A DNA stretch of 12,535 bases, taken from positions 6,890 through 19,424 of the forward strand of contig HF987806.1 in assembly GCA_000431135.1 (NCBI GenBank), read 5' to 3'. Of the stretch, positions 5,686 to 12,535 are shown in pieces. The position numbers and the translations under genes were made by a program. The notes under the pieces were generated by a model. That model ran no database searches. It was not told the origin of the DNA and saw nothing but the letters and a program-made list of their open reading frames with translations. Within the stretch, counting starts at the first letter, position 1, and each line of letters opens with the position of its first letter. The stretch comes from Clostridium sp. CAG:590. Its GTDB lineage: Bacteria; Bacillota; Clostridia; Lachnospirales; Lachnospiraceae.

Positions 5686-8133
5686 TTATTGTTCTAATAG
5701 TCTTTCTACCACACGGCATGCCTCTGCTGCATCCTTCGAATATCCGTCCGCACCAATCTCATCCGCAAAGCCTTGTGTGATCACCGCTCCACCGATAATG
5801 ATCTTCGCAGAACAATTCTGCTCTTTCGCATATTCCACGACATCTTTCATTCGCATCATAGTTGTGGTCATCAATGCAGACAATCCAATGATTGCAGCAT
5901 TTTCTTTCATTGCAGTTGCCACAATCTCTTCTTTGGGAACATCCTTTCCAAGGTCGATTACGTTATATCCATAATTCTTCAGCATCAGCACAACCAGATT
6001 CTTGCCAATATCATGAATGTCCCCTTCTACCGTCGCCACCACGATCGTTGCCGTGTCCTCACCACTTTCTGCTTTTGGAAGCATCGGTTCCACATATGAA
6101 ATCGCCGTCTCCATCGCCTCAGCAGAAGAAATGAGCTGTGGCAGGAAATATTTTTTCCGGTCAAACAATACGCCGACCTCATTGATTGCCGGTATCAGAT
6201 GTTCTTCGATCACCGACTGCGGTGCATTTCCCGCTGCCAAAAACGCTTTCACATCATCCACCATGGTACGCTTATTTCCCTTTAGTACATTCTCATATAG
6301 TTTGGAATGTTCCGTATTACCCGCATTTTCCTGTGTTTTCTTATCCTCCTGCTTCGTTGCCGGAACACTGTTCCCGGAAGTCATGGACAAGGATTTTACA
6401 TTTTCAATATATCGTACATCTGATCCTTCCTTATTAAGCAGCAGATCCGATGCATATGCTGCATTCATCAACAGATCCTGCGACGGATTGGCGATCGCCA
6501 TCGTAAGTCCTTTTGAAATTGCCATCGTAAGAAATGCTGTGTTGACAAATCCCCGCTCCGGTAATCCAAACGAAATGTTTGACAATCCACAGATCGTTGC
6601 AATCTGCATTTCTTCTTTACAATAAGTGATTGTCTCCATAGTCTCGATCGCGGCATTCCGGTTTGCTCCAACCGTTGCCACCAGTCCATCGACTACGATA
6701 TCCTCTTTGGTAAATCCCAACTCCATCGCCCGGTCATATATCGTATGAATAATTTTCTGTTTTTCTTCAATATTCTTTGGCAGACCTTCATCTGACAACG
6801 GAAGTAAAATAAACATCGCACCATATTTTCTTGCGATCGGCATTAGTTTCTCAAACTTCTCTTTTTCTAATGAAATGGAATTGATCAGTGCACGTCCCGG
6901 ATAAATACGCAGCGCATGTTCGATCACTTCAACATAAGAAGAATCAATGCAAAGCGGAAGGTTTACCGTACCGGTCACTTCGTATAAAACTTTCTGCATC
7001 ATCGCATCTTCATCAATTCCATTCATACCGACATTGATATCTAATATCGCTGCGCCTTTTTCTTCCTGTTCCTCTGCCATTTGAATGACCAGATCCAGAT
7101 TATCCTGTCGCAGTTGTTCCTGTAATTTCTTCTTGCCGGTCGGATTGATTCGTTCTCCTACAACCAGAAAACCGCCATTTAACTCAATCTCCTGTATTTT
7201 TCTTTCCGATGCAACCACACGTTTTTTCTTGTTGGAAACTTCCGGAACGTCCATCAGCCGGACAGTCTGTGCCAGAGCCGTAATGTGATCTTTGGTTGTA
7301 CCACAGCAGCCACCTACAATTCCGGCTCCCGCTTCCACTAAACGTCTTCCATAAGCTGCAAATTCTTCCGGTGTCATTGCATACACAGTTTCTCCGTCCA
7401 CAAGTTCCGGCATACCAGCATTGGGCTTTGCAAGAATTGGTACATTGGCATATTGCTTCATCTGTTCCACCAGTGGAATCATTTCCTCCGGTCCGGTTGA
7501 ACAGTTAATACCAATCGCATCCGCACCTAAACTCTGCAATACAACTACTGCGGTCGCCGGATCCGTTCCGTAAAGCGTTCTTCCATCCTCACCGTATGTC
7601 ATACTGATGATAACCGGAAGGTCACAGGTTTCCTTTGCTGCGATCAGTGCAGCCCTTGCCTCCGCTAAACTCATCATCGTCTCTACTACTAACAGATCCA
7701 CTCCCGATTTTACAAGGCACTGGATCTGTTCCTTATACACATCAATCAGCTCTTCCGGCATCAACTTGCCGATTGGATACAGTTGTCGTCCGGTCATAGT
7801 CAGATTACCTGCTACATACGCACGATATCCGGTTCTCGCTACCGCTTTCTTCGAAAGCTCCACTAATTTGGTATTGATCTCTTCCAACCGGTCCTGCAAT
7901 CCATACTCTTCTAACTTGATCCGGTTACCTGAAAATGTCGGAGCATATACTATATTACTTCCTGCATTAATATAATCCGTTTGCAGATCCACCAACACAT
8001 CCGGATGATCTAAGATCCATTGTTCCGGGCAGACTCCTGTCGGCATACCTGCCTTTTGTAAATTGGTTCCGGTTGCACCATCTAACACGATAATCTTTTG
8101 CTGTAATAACGTCCGAAATTGCTCTTTCTTCAT
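5686..8133 (-). CDS. metH: Cobalamin-dependent methionine synthase lacking the reactivation domain
   Basis: This transfers the methyl group of 5-methyltetrahydrofolate through methylcobalamin to homocysteine, making methionine in the cytoplasm. The 815 residues hold four modules. The homocysteine domain (1-300) has zinc-binding C211, C276 and C277, the last two in GGCCGTT. The pterin-binding barrel (about 318-580) begins at GERINPTGKK. A linker follows (585-610), then the helical cobalamin cap (about 611-690) with FLPQLISSAEAM. The Rossmann cobalamin domain (about 695-815) carries DIHDIG at 705-710, with H707 as the lower cobalt ligand. The AdoMet-binding reactivation domain of E. coli MetH is absent, as in Thermotoga and many Clostridia, where a separate protein supplies it; none is seen here. 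I start at ATG 8133, 9 bases after GGGAG; the frame runs 17 codons further without family support. It follows dtd by 34 bases. Other corrinoid methyltransferases are less likely given the Hcy domain. Confidence 0.94.
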   Translation of the reverse strand: MKKEQFRTLLQQKIIVLDGATGTNLQKAGMPTGVCPEQWILDHPDVLVDLQTDYINAGSNIVYAPTFSGNRIKLEEYGLQDRLEEINTKLVELSKKAVARTGYRAYVAGNLTMTGRQLYPIGKLMPEELIDVYKEQIQCLVKSGVDLLVVETMMSLAEARAALIAAKETCDLPVIISMTYGEDGRTLYGTDPATAVVVLQSLGADAIGINCSTGPEEMIPLVEQMKQYANVPILAKPNAGMPELVDGETVYAMTPEEFAAYGRRLVEAGAGIVGGCCGTTKDHITALAQTVRLMDVPEVSNKKKRVVASERKIQEIELNGGFLVVGERINPTGKKKLQEQLRQDNLDLVIQMAEEQEEKGAAILDINVGMNGIDEDAMMQKVLYEVTGTVNLPLCIDSSYVEVIEHALRIYPGRALINSISLEKEKFEKLMPIARKYGAMFILLPLSDEGLPKNIEEKQKIIHTIYDRAMELGFTKEDIVVDGLVATVGANRNAAIETMETITYCKEEMQIATICGLSNISFGLPERGFVNTAFLTMAISKGLTMAIANPSQDLLMNAAYASDLLLNKEGSDVRYIENVKSLSMTSGNSVPATKQEDKKTQENAGNTEHSKLYENVLKGNKRTMVDDVKAFLAAGNAPQSVIEEHLIPAINEVGVLFDRKKYFLPQLISSAEAMETAISYVEPMLPKAESGEDTATIVVATVEGDIHDIGKNLVVLMLKNYGYNVIDLGKDVPKEEIVATAMKENAAIIGLSALMTTTMMRMKDVVEYAKEQNCSAKIIIGGAVITQGFADEIGADGYSKDAAEACRVVERLLEQ

Positions 8134-8167
8134 ATATATGTTCTCCCGCCTCTCCGGCTCTCCTTTC

Positions 8168-8617
8168 CTAACAAATCTCCGCACTATCTAACAAAATGGT
8201 AAATGGTCCATCATTTAATAATTCCACCTTCATATCTGCACCAAACTCTCCGGTCTCAACCACCGAAATCTGTTTCCGGCACTCTCCGACCACATATTCA
8301 TACATCGCTTTTGCCATATCCGGTTGTCCCGCTTTCACAAACGAAGGGCGGTTGCCCTTCCTGCAGTCGGCGTATAACGTAAACTGTGAAACAAGAAGAA
8401 GCTGTCCATTCACGTCTGCCAGGCTTAAGTTCGTCTTACCCTGTTCATCTGCAAAAATACGCAGTCCCAACATCTTACGGATCATTTTATCCGCAATCTC
8501 TTTTGTATCGGAATCTTCCACTCCGATCAGTACCAAAAATCCGTCCCGGATCTGTCCTGCCACTCGCTCCTCAATCGTCACACTTGCTCTTGTCACACGC
8601 TGTATCACAAACCTCAT
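8168..8617 (-). CDS. dtd: D-aminoacyl-tRNA deacylase
   Basis: This hydrolyses D-amino acids (and mischarged glycine) from tRNA, protecting translation from wrong-handed residues. The 149 residues are the family's usual length, starting with the typical MRFVIQRV. Both active-site motifs are present: SQFTLYA (77-83) and the Gly-cisPro motif NDGPFT (135-140, G137-P138) that gives chiral selection. The start is fixed by homology; the only Shine-Dalgarno-like site, AAAGGA (8637-8632), is 14 bases away, unusually far. A three-codon reading frame overlaps the start (see the entry at 8614-8625). It is the first gene of a unit with metH, transcribed from the promoter at 8656-8684 and divergent from ylmH. 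It is shown complete and with no odd residues. Confidence 0.95.
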   Translation of the reverse strand: MRFVIQRVTRASVTIEERVAGQIRDGFLVLIGVEDSDTKEIADKMIRKMLGLRIFADEQGKTNLSLADVNGQLLLVSQFTLYADCRKGNRPSFVKAGQPDMAKAMYEYVVGECRKQISVVETGEFGADMKVELLNDGPFTILLDSAEIC

Positions 8618-8625
8618 TTTCTCAT
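8614..8625 (-). promoter_or_regulatory. Three-codon reading frame overlapping the dtd start
   Basis: ATG AGA AAA TGA begins 6 bases after AAAGGA (8637-8632), an ideal spacing. Its stop overlaps the dtd start as ATGA (8617-8614). Ribosomes could load here and restart at dtd, explaining the poor spacing of the dtd start itself. It may also be chance, with the long spacing tolerated. Confidence 0.35.
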
Positions 8626-8655
8626 ACCATTTCCTTTTCTAAACCTGATTGTCCC

Positions 8656-8684
8656 ATTATAAAATCATTTTCCCAAATATGCAA
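8656..8684 (-). promoter_or_regulatory. SigA-type promoter of dtd-metH
   Basis: TTGCAT (8684-8679), a 17-base spacer and a perfect TATAAT (8661-8656) on the minus strand. Transcription would start about 30 bases before dtd, leaving no room for an S-box, cobalamin or other large riboswitch in front of this methionine gene unit. Confidence 0.85.
8672..8682. repeat. Direct repeat CCCAAATATGC, copy 1 (dtd -35 region)
   Basis: This 11-base sequence recurs exactly at 8706-8716, 34 bases away. This copy covers four bases of the dtd -35 box and part of the spacer. It is a candidate operator half of the divergent promoter region. Confidence 0.5.
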
Positions 8685-8705
8685 CCATTCACATGGATTC
8701 TTCCG

Positions 8706-8716
8706 CCCAAATATGC
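8706..8716. repeat. Direct repeat CCCAAATATGC, copy 2 (ylmH -10 region)
   Basis: This is the second exact copy. It ends directly before the TAAAAT -10 box of ylmH and supplies the TGC extension of that promoter. A protein bound to both copies could affect both directions. Confidence 0.5.
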
Positions 8717-8722
8717 TAAAAT
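8714..8722 (+). promoter_or_regulatory. Extended -10 promoter of ylmH
   Basis: TGC precedes TAAAAT (8717-8722), giving an extended -10 element. The -35 position holds only a weak TGGATT (8694-8699). Transcription would begin near 8729, about 44 bases before the ylmH start. Confidence 0.6.
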
Positions 8723-8732
8723 AGCCCCAAGT

Positions 8733-8751
8733 CTCACAGTATATGTGTGAG
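8733..8751 (+). promoter_or_regulatory. Inverted repeat in the ylmH leader
   Basis: CTCACA and TGTGAG flank seven bases. The element lies between the presumed transcription start and the AAGGAG ribosome site (8760-8765). It could be an operator or a small leader hairpin. It is not followed by a T-run. Confidence 0.4.
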
Positions 8752-8772
8752 CTCATCGGAAGGAGTATGGAT

Positions 8773-9528
8773 ATGACAGAAGAACAGATATTGAAGGGAC
8801 GGCTGAGTGATCTTGCCAAAAGGGCATACAATCAGAATATATATACATATAGTAATTTTCTGTCTTTGGCAGAACAATCGATATTGGAAGAATTGCGTGC
8901 TGAGATCAGCTATATACATATAGAGTTAAATGGTGGCGGTGAAATTTGCGAGCGCCAGATGGCCGGCTTTGGTTCAGAAGAAGAATTCGGATATCCTGGA
9001 GAATTTCCGATTAAAGTTGTTATGGTCAGTCCACTCTTGGAAAAATTCAGCGATGACCTTTCCCACCGGGACTTTTTAGGTGCCTTAATGCATTTAGGAA
9101 TCGAACGGGATACCCTCGGGGATATTATTGTAAAAGAAAAGACTGCATTTATATACTGTCTTCCCCAGATTGCCGAATATATCTGCAAAGAGTTAACCAA
9201 AGTAAAACACACCAACGTCAAATGCAAGATCGTTGAAACCGACATTCCCGCTTTGAAGCCTGCTATGATAGAAGAGACCTTTCCCGTTGCTTCTCTCCGA
9301 TTAGACGTCATTTTAGCCGCATTACTCAAATGTTCCAGAAAAGAGGCGCTCGCCCTGTTCGAAAACAAACAAGTGACACTAAATGGCCACGTAACCGGGA
9401 GAAACAGCATTTCATTGAATAATGGTGATATATTTTCTGTCCGTGGACACGGCAAGTTTATATTTGATCATGCGGGCGGCAATACACGAAAGGGCAAAGT
9501 TTATGTACACATTCAGCGATATGTGTAG
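8773..9528 (+). CDS. ylmH: YlmH, S4-domain RNA-binding ribosome rescue factor
   Basis: A 251-residue cytoplasmic RNA-binding protein, close to the usual YlmH length. The family binds the large ribosomal subunit; work in B. subtilis places YlmH in the rescue of stalled peptides on split 50S subunits. The N-terminal two-thirds carry the YlmH-specific region with LMHLGIERDTLGDIIV (105-120). The C-terminal S4 domain spans about 174-234, starting SLRLDVILAALLKCSRKEA and including VTLNGHVTGRNS. I chose ATG 8773, 7 bases after AAGGAG; an in-frame ATG at 8743 precedes that site, and ATG 8767 is only one base from it. In many Firmicutes the gene sits by divIVA in the cell-division cluster; here it is divergent from dtd and upstream of trkAH. 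No clear terminator follows: GCCG and CGGC near 9540-9555 form only a 4-bp stem. Confidence 0.93.
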   Translation: MTEEQILKGRLSDLAKRAYNQNIYTYSNFLSLAEQSILEELRAEISYIHIELNGGGEICERQMAGFGSEEEFGYPGEFPIKVVMVSPLLEKFSDDLSHRDFLGALMHLGIERDTLGDIIVKEKTAFIYCLPQIAEYICKELTKVKHTNVKCKIVETDIPALKPAMIEETFPVASLRLDVILAALLKCSRKEALALFENKQVTLNGHVTGRNSISLNNGDIFSVRGHGKFIFDHAGGNTRKGKVYVHIQRYV

Positions 9529-9596
9529 ATTATCTCCCCGCCGGTTAAAGTGCGGCTAAAATACTAATTGGAAATATAGTATATTTTTGCGAATTG

Positions 9597-9605
9597 TGCT
9601 ATGAT
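9597..9605 (+). promoter_or_regulatory. trkA: Likely extended -10 promoter of trkA-trkH
   Basis: TGC precedes TATGAT (9600-9605), giving an extended -10 element 78 bases before trkA. No good -35 box is visible at the right distance. The 154 bases between ylmH and trkA contain this element, an AT-rich stretch (9555-9590) and two small leader hairpins. Confidence 0.55.
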
Positions 9606-9611
9606 GGGAAG

Positions 9612-9654
9612 AGGTTGTGTGAACCTATATAAATCAGAGCAAAAACGACTGCTC
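9612..9654 (+). promoter_or_regulatory. Two small hairpins in the trkA leader
   Basis: AGGTT-GTGTG-AACCT (9612-9626) would sit at the very 5' end of the transcript, and GAGCA / TGCTC (9637-9641 and 9650-9654) lies before the AGGAG ribosome site (9672-9676). Both stems are only 5 bp. The leader of about 70 bases is too short for a ydaO c-di-AMP riboswitch. Confidence 0.35.
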
Positions 9655-9682
9655 ACTATTCGCATAGAAACAGGAGAACATT

Positions 9683-11044
9683 ATGAAAATAATTATTGTT
9701 GGGTGCGGCAAAGTCGGCTATGCCTTAGCAGAAGAATTAAATGAAGAGAAACACGACATCACTGTGATCGACACAAACAGCGACAAATTAGACCGCGTAC
9801 TTTCCGATCTGGATGTTCAGGGAATTGTGGGAAACGGTACTTCATACCGTGTACAAATGGAGGCAGGCATCAAGGACAGCGACCTGTTAATTGCCGTAAC
9901 CGGCAAAGATGAGATCAATCTGCTTTGCTGTCTGATTGCAAAGAAAGCCGGTAACTGTAATACGATTGCAAGAGTCCGGAATCCGGAATACTTTGATGAG
10001 ATCAAATATCTTCGTGAGGAATTAGGTCTGGCCATGGCGATCAATCCGGAACTTGCATGTGCACAAAGTATCGCCCGCCTGATCGAGGTGCCAAGTGCCT
10101 TAGACATTACATCCTTTGTCAAGGGACGCGCGAATCTGATCAAATTACCGGTTCCACAGGGTTCCATAGTCGACAATATGCCCGTGTACGAATTTGCGAC
10201 CAAGGTACACACCAATACTTTGATCTGTGCCATTGAGCGTGCTCATGATGTCATTATTCCAGACGGAAATACAGTGCTTCACGTCGGAGACAAGATGTAT
10301 GTTATCATTCCGCCGGCTGAGATTCATTCCTTATTACAGAAGATTGGTATCAAAGCAAAACGGATCCGCTCCGTTATGATCATTGGAGGAAGCACGATTG
10401 CATATTATCTCGCAAAACATTTAGAGTCTGCACATTTACAGGTCAAGATCATCGAGCAGAATTTTGAGCAGTGTGAAAAATTAAGTGATTCTCTTCCACA
10501 TGTTATGATCATCAACGGAGATGCAACTGACCGCCAGCTTTTATTAGAAGAAGGAATTGACGAAACGGATGCCTTTGTATCCCTTACAAATCTTGATGAG
10601 GAAAATCTTGTACTTTCCCTGTTTGCCAACAAGGTAAGTGACGCAAAGATCATCACAAAAGTAGATAAAGTATCGTTTGAAGAAGTCATTGATGATATGC
10701 CGATCGGAACGATTGCCTGTCCAAAAAACATTACATCCAAATCCATCATCCAGTATGTTCGTGCGCTCCAGAATTCATTAGGAAGCAACATTGAAACACT
10801 TCACCGGATGTTAGATGACCGCGTGGAGGCTTTGGAATTCCGAATCCATCGGCAGTCAAAGGTAACAGACAAACCACTGATGGATCTTAACCTGAAGAAG
10901 AATCTAATAATCTGTACCATTGTGCGTAACGGCAAGATCCTTACTCCGAGCGGTAGAGACTGCATTATGAACGGAGACACCGTTATTGTTGTAACTACCA
11001 ATAAAGGATTAACCGATATTACCGATATCTTAGATCGGGCATAG
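9683..11044 (+). CDS. trkA: TrkA, potassium uptake regulatory (RCK) protein
   Basis: This is the cytoplasmic gating subunit of the Trk potassium system, controlling TrkH in response to bound nucleotides. The 453 residues are full length, with tandem RCK units. RCK_N1 (1-120) has the Rossmann loop GCGKVG (7-12) and D30 at the end of the second strand. RCK_C1 is about 140-220. RCK_N2 (228-350) has the loop GGSTIA (235-240) in place of GxGxxG and E258 at the second strand end, so its nucleotide preference may differ from the first half. RCK_C2 is about 370-450. The ATG follows AGGAG by 6 bases. trkH begins 10 bases after the stop with its ribosome site overlapping the stop codon, so the two are translationally coupled. 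Confidence 0.95.
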   Translation: MKIIIVGCGKVGYALAEELNEEKHDITVIDTNSDKLDRVLSDLDVQGIVGNGTSYRVQMEAGIKDSDLLIAVTGKDEINLLCCLIAKKAGNCNTIARVRNPEYFDEIKYLREELGLAMAINPELACAQSIARLIEVPSALDITSFVKGRANLIKLPVPQGSIVDNMPVYEFATKVHTNTLICAIERAHDVIIPDGNTVLHVGDKMYVIIPPAEIHSLLQKIGIKAKRIRSVMIIGGSTIAYYLAKHLESAHLQVKIIEQNFEQCEKLSDSLPHVMIINGDATDRQLLLEEGIDETDAFVSLTNLDEENLVLSLFANKVSDAKIITKVDKVSFEEVIDDMPIGTIACPKNITSKSIIQYVRALQNSLGSNIETLHRMLDDRVEALEFRIHRQSKVTDKPLMDLNLKKNLIICTIVRNGKILTPSGRDCIMNGDTVIVVTTNKGLTDITDILDRA

Positions 11045-11054
11045 GGAGAATGCT

Positions 11055-12494
11055 ATGAATATAACAATGATATTTTATTTGTTAGGCTGGCTCTTGAATA
11101 CAGTAGCCGCCTTGATGATATTACCTTTCACCGTATCGATCTATTACGGAGAGGATTGCGGAAAATATTTTCTGCTGTGTTCTCTGGTAATGTTCATGGT
11201 CGGTCTTTTTCTTACGAGAAAACGTCCAAAATATACCAAATTTTACGCAAAAGAGGGATTTGTTATCACTGCGATTAGCTGGATTCTCTTATCCATTACC
11301 GGATGCCTGCCATTTTTTTTAAGCAAATCAATCCCTTCCTTTACCAATGCCTTGTTTGAGTGTATTTCCGGTTTCACAACAACCGGAGCTTCTATTCTGC
11401 ACGAGGTTGAAAGTCTTCCCCGTTGCATGAATTTCTGGCGTTGTTTCATCCAGTGGATCGGTGGTATGGGTGTTATTGTATTTATGCTCGCCCTGATTCC
11501 TTTAAGCGGCGGACAGGATCTATACCTTATGAAAGCTGAAAGTCCCGGTCCAAATGTTGGAAAACTGGTGCCAAAGATTCAGAAAACTGCATACTATCTG
11601 TATGCCATTTATTTTGCACTGACCATGTTACAGATCATCAGTCTTGTAATCGCCGGAATGCCATTTTTCGATTCCGTATGTACATCCTTTGCAACAACCA
11701 GTACCGGCGGATTTGGTGTGAAAAATGATTCGATATGCGGATATTCACCAGCCATCCAATATGTTACAACACTATTTTTATTTTTATCCGGTTTCAATTA
11801 TAACTTCTATTTCTTTGTATGGATCAAACGTTTTCGGGATGCTATTTCCATGCAGGAGATTAAACTGTATATTGCCGTATTCTTTGGTTCCATTGCCATT
11901 ATTACAGCCAATATTTTTCAGACAGGATACACACTTGAAGAAAGTTTCCGCCATGCCAGTTTTCAGGTCGGTTCCATTATGACGACTGCCGGATTCTCCT
12001 CTGCCAACTTTGACGTATGGCCCGGATTATCCAAAAGCATTCTCGTCTTGTTGATGTTTATTGGCGGTTGCGCCGGCAGTACCTGCGGCGGTATTAAAGT
12101 ATCCCGAATTTTGATCTATCTGAAGACCGTAAAAAAAGAGATCGCACAATTATGCCATCCCCGTAACGTAAAAGTAATCAAAATCGATGGAAAACCGTTA
12201 GCACACAATGTACTTCGTTCTGCTAACATCTTTTTGATCGTGTACATGATGATCTTTGTTTGTTCTACACTTTTGATCAGTGTCGACGAATTTGATCTTG
12301 TAACAAACTTTACTGCCGTTGCCTCTGCCTTAGGCAACATCGGTCCCGGACTTTCTCTCGTCGGACCGACCAGAAACTTTGATCTGTATTCCGGCTTTTC
12401 AAAGTATGTATTGATGTTTGATATGCTTGCCGGACGTTTGGAGTTGTTCCCGTTGCTCGTTTGTCTATCACCTTCCACCTGGAAGAAAAACTAA
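11055..12494 (+). CDS. trkH: TrkH, potassium channel-like uptake membrane subunit
   Basis: This 479-residue polytopic membrane protein forms the potassium path of the Trk system and assembles as a dimer on a TrkA ring. The four pore-loop repeats with their filter glycines are visible: GFTTTGAS (106-113, G111), ATTSTGGFG (213-221, G218), MTTAGFSS (309-316, G313) and SALGNIGPG (424-432, G427). The gating loop region GGCAGSTCGGIKVSR (337-351) is also present. The C-terminus (DMLAGRLELFPLLVCLSPSTW) is the usual family end, so the gene is complete despite lying near the window edge. GGGAG overlaps the trkA stop, 6 bases before the ATG. K+ rather than Na+ transport is inferred from the family and filter glycines. 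Confidence 0.95.
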   Translation: MNITMIFYLLGWLLNTVAALMILPFTVSIYYGEDCGKYFLLCSLVMFMVGLFLTRKRPKYTKFYAKEGFVITAISWILLSITGCLPFFLSKSIPSFTNALFECISGFTTTGASILHEVESLPRCMNFWRCFIQWIGGMGVIVFMLALIPLSGGQDLYLMKAESPGPNVGKLVPKIQKTAYYLYAIYFALTMLQIISLVIAGMPFFDSVCTSFATTSTGGFGVKNDSICGYSPAIQYVTTLFLFLSGFNYNFYFFVWIKRFRDAISMQEIKLYIAVFFGSIAIITANIFQTGYTLEESFRHASFQVGSIMTTAGFSSANFDVWPGLSKSILVLLMFIGGCAGSTCGGIKVSRILIYLKTVKKEIAQLCHPRNVKVIKIDGKPLAHNVLRSANIFLIVYMMIFVCSTLLISVDEFDLVTNFTAVASALGNIGPGLSLVGPTRNFDLYSGFSKYVLMFDMLAGRLELFPLLVCLSPSTWKKN

Positions 12495-12535
12495 TTCCCT
12501 TGCACAGCGTGAGTGACGGACGTGCGAAACGGATA
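12495..12535. other. Unassigned 41 bases after trkH at the window edge
   Basis: This is too short to assign. GCAC (12502-12505) and GTGC (12522-12525) could form the outer part of an imperfect hairpin with CGT/ACG inside, but no T-run follows on the plus strand. A frame from TTG 12500 or GTG 12509 stays open to the edge without a ribosome site. Confidence 0.3.

Noticed and set aside
8196..8642. Long (148-residue) plus-strand frame opposite dtd
   Set aside because: dtd is certain from its motifs, and the opposite frame has a Ser/Thr/Pro-rich composition typical of antisense translation.
8618..8655. Possible S-box or cobalamin riboswitch for the metH unit
   Set aside because: The leader from the TATAAT promoter is about 30 bases, far too short for either.
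9529..9682. Possible ydaO c-di-AMP riboswitch before trkA
   Set aside because: Only about 70 leader bases follow the best promoter, with two 5-bp hairpins and none of the conserved ydaO core that I can recognise.
12500..12535. Start of a further plus-strand gene at the right edge
   Set aside because: The frame from TTG 12500 or GTG 12509 has no ribosome site and too few codons to recognise.

Overview
The window looks like ordinary chromosome of a low-GC Gram-positive bacterium of the class Clostridia. My best guess is a Lachnospiraceae-type gut anaerobe. That rests on AT-rich DNA with strong AGGAGG-type ribosome binding sites and TTG starts, Firmicutes-typical proteins (a YkpA-type ABC-F ATPase, YlmH, a PrsA/SurA-like lipoprotein), a MetH without its reactivation domain, and TrkA/TrkH potassium uptake. 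The family placement is inference from remembered sequence resemblance, not from a search. I see no mobile element, phage gene, CRISPR array, tRNA or rRNA. No gene-free stretch exceeds about 165 bases, and each intergenic region is described.

Layout: (1) 1-2314, minus strand: a CNNM/CorC-type membrane transporter followed by an ABC-F ATPase that runs off the left edge, both read from a consensus promoter at 2349-2377. (2) 2319-2686: a divergent intergenic region rich in short dyads, then a plus-strand gene for a 61-residue cysteine-rich protein. (3) 2727-5560, minus strand: a PrsA/SurA-like lipoprotein gene with a long intrinsic terminator, preceded by an ilvN-ilvC unit that has its own near-perfect promoter (5532-5560) and its own terminator (3850-3886). 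(4) 5686-8684, minus strand: a dtd-metH unit with a good promoter at 8656-8684. (5) 8685-12494, plus strand: ylmH, then trkA and trkH, the last two 10 bases apart. The final 41 bases hold no assignable gene.

Functionally, ilvN-ilvC serve branched-chain amino acid synthesis (feedback control of acetohydroxyacid synthase, and the following reductoisomerase step). metH makes methionine. dtd and ylmH are both translation quality-control genes, transcribed divergently from a shared 155-base region that carries an 11-base direct repeat. trkA-trkH form the regulatory and membrane parts of a potassium uptake system. The CNNM-type protein may export Mg2+ or another divalent cation.

I did not find a clear novel multi-gene system. 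The items most worth a second look are the cysteine-rich small protein, the paired dyads and direct repeats in the two divergent promoter regions, a three-codon ORF overlapping the dtd start, and a terminator whose full stem forms only on the minus-strand RNA.
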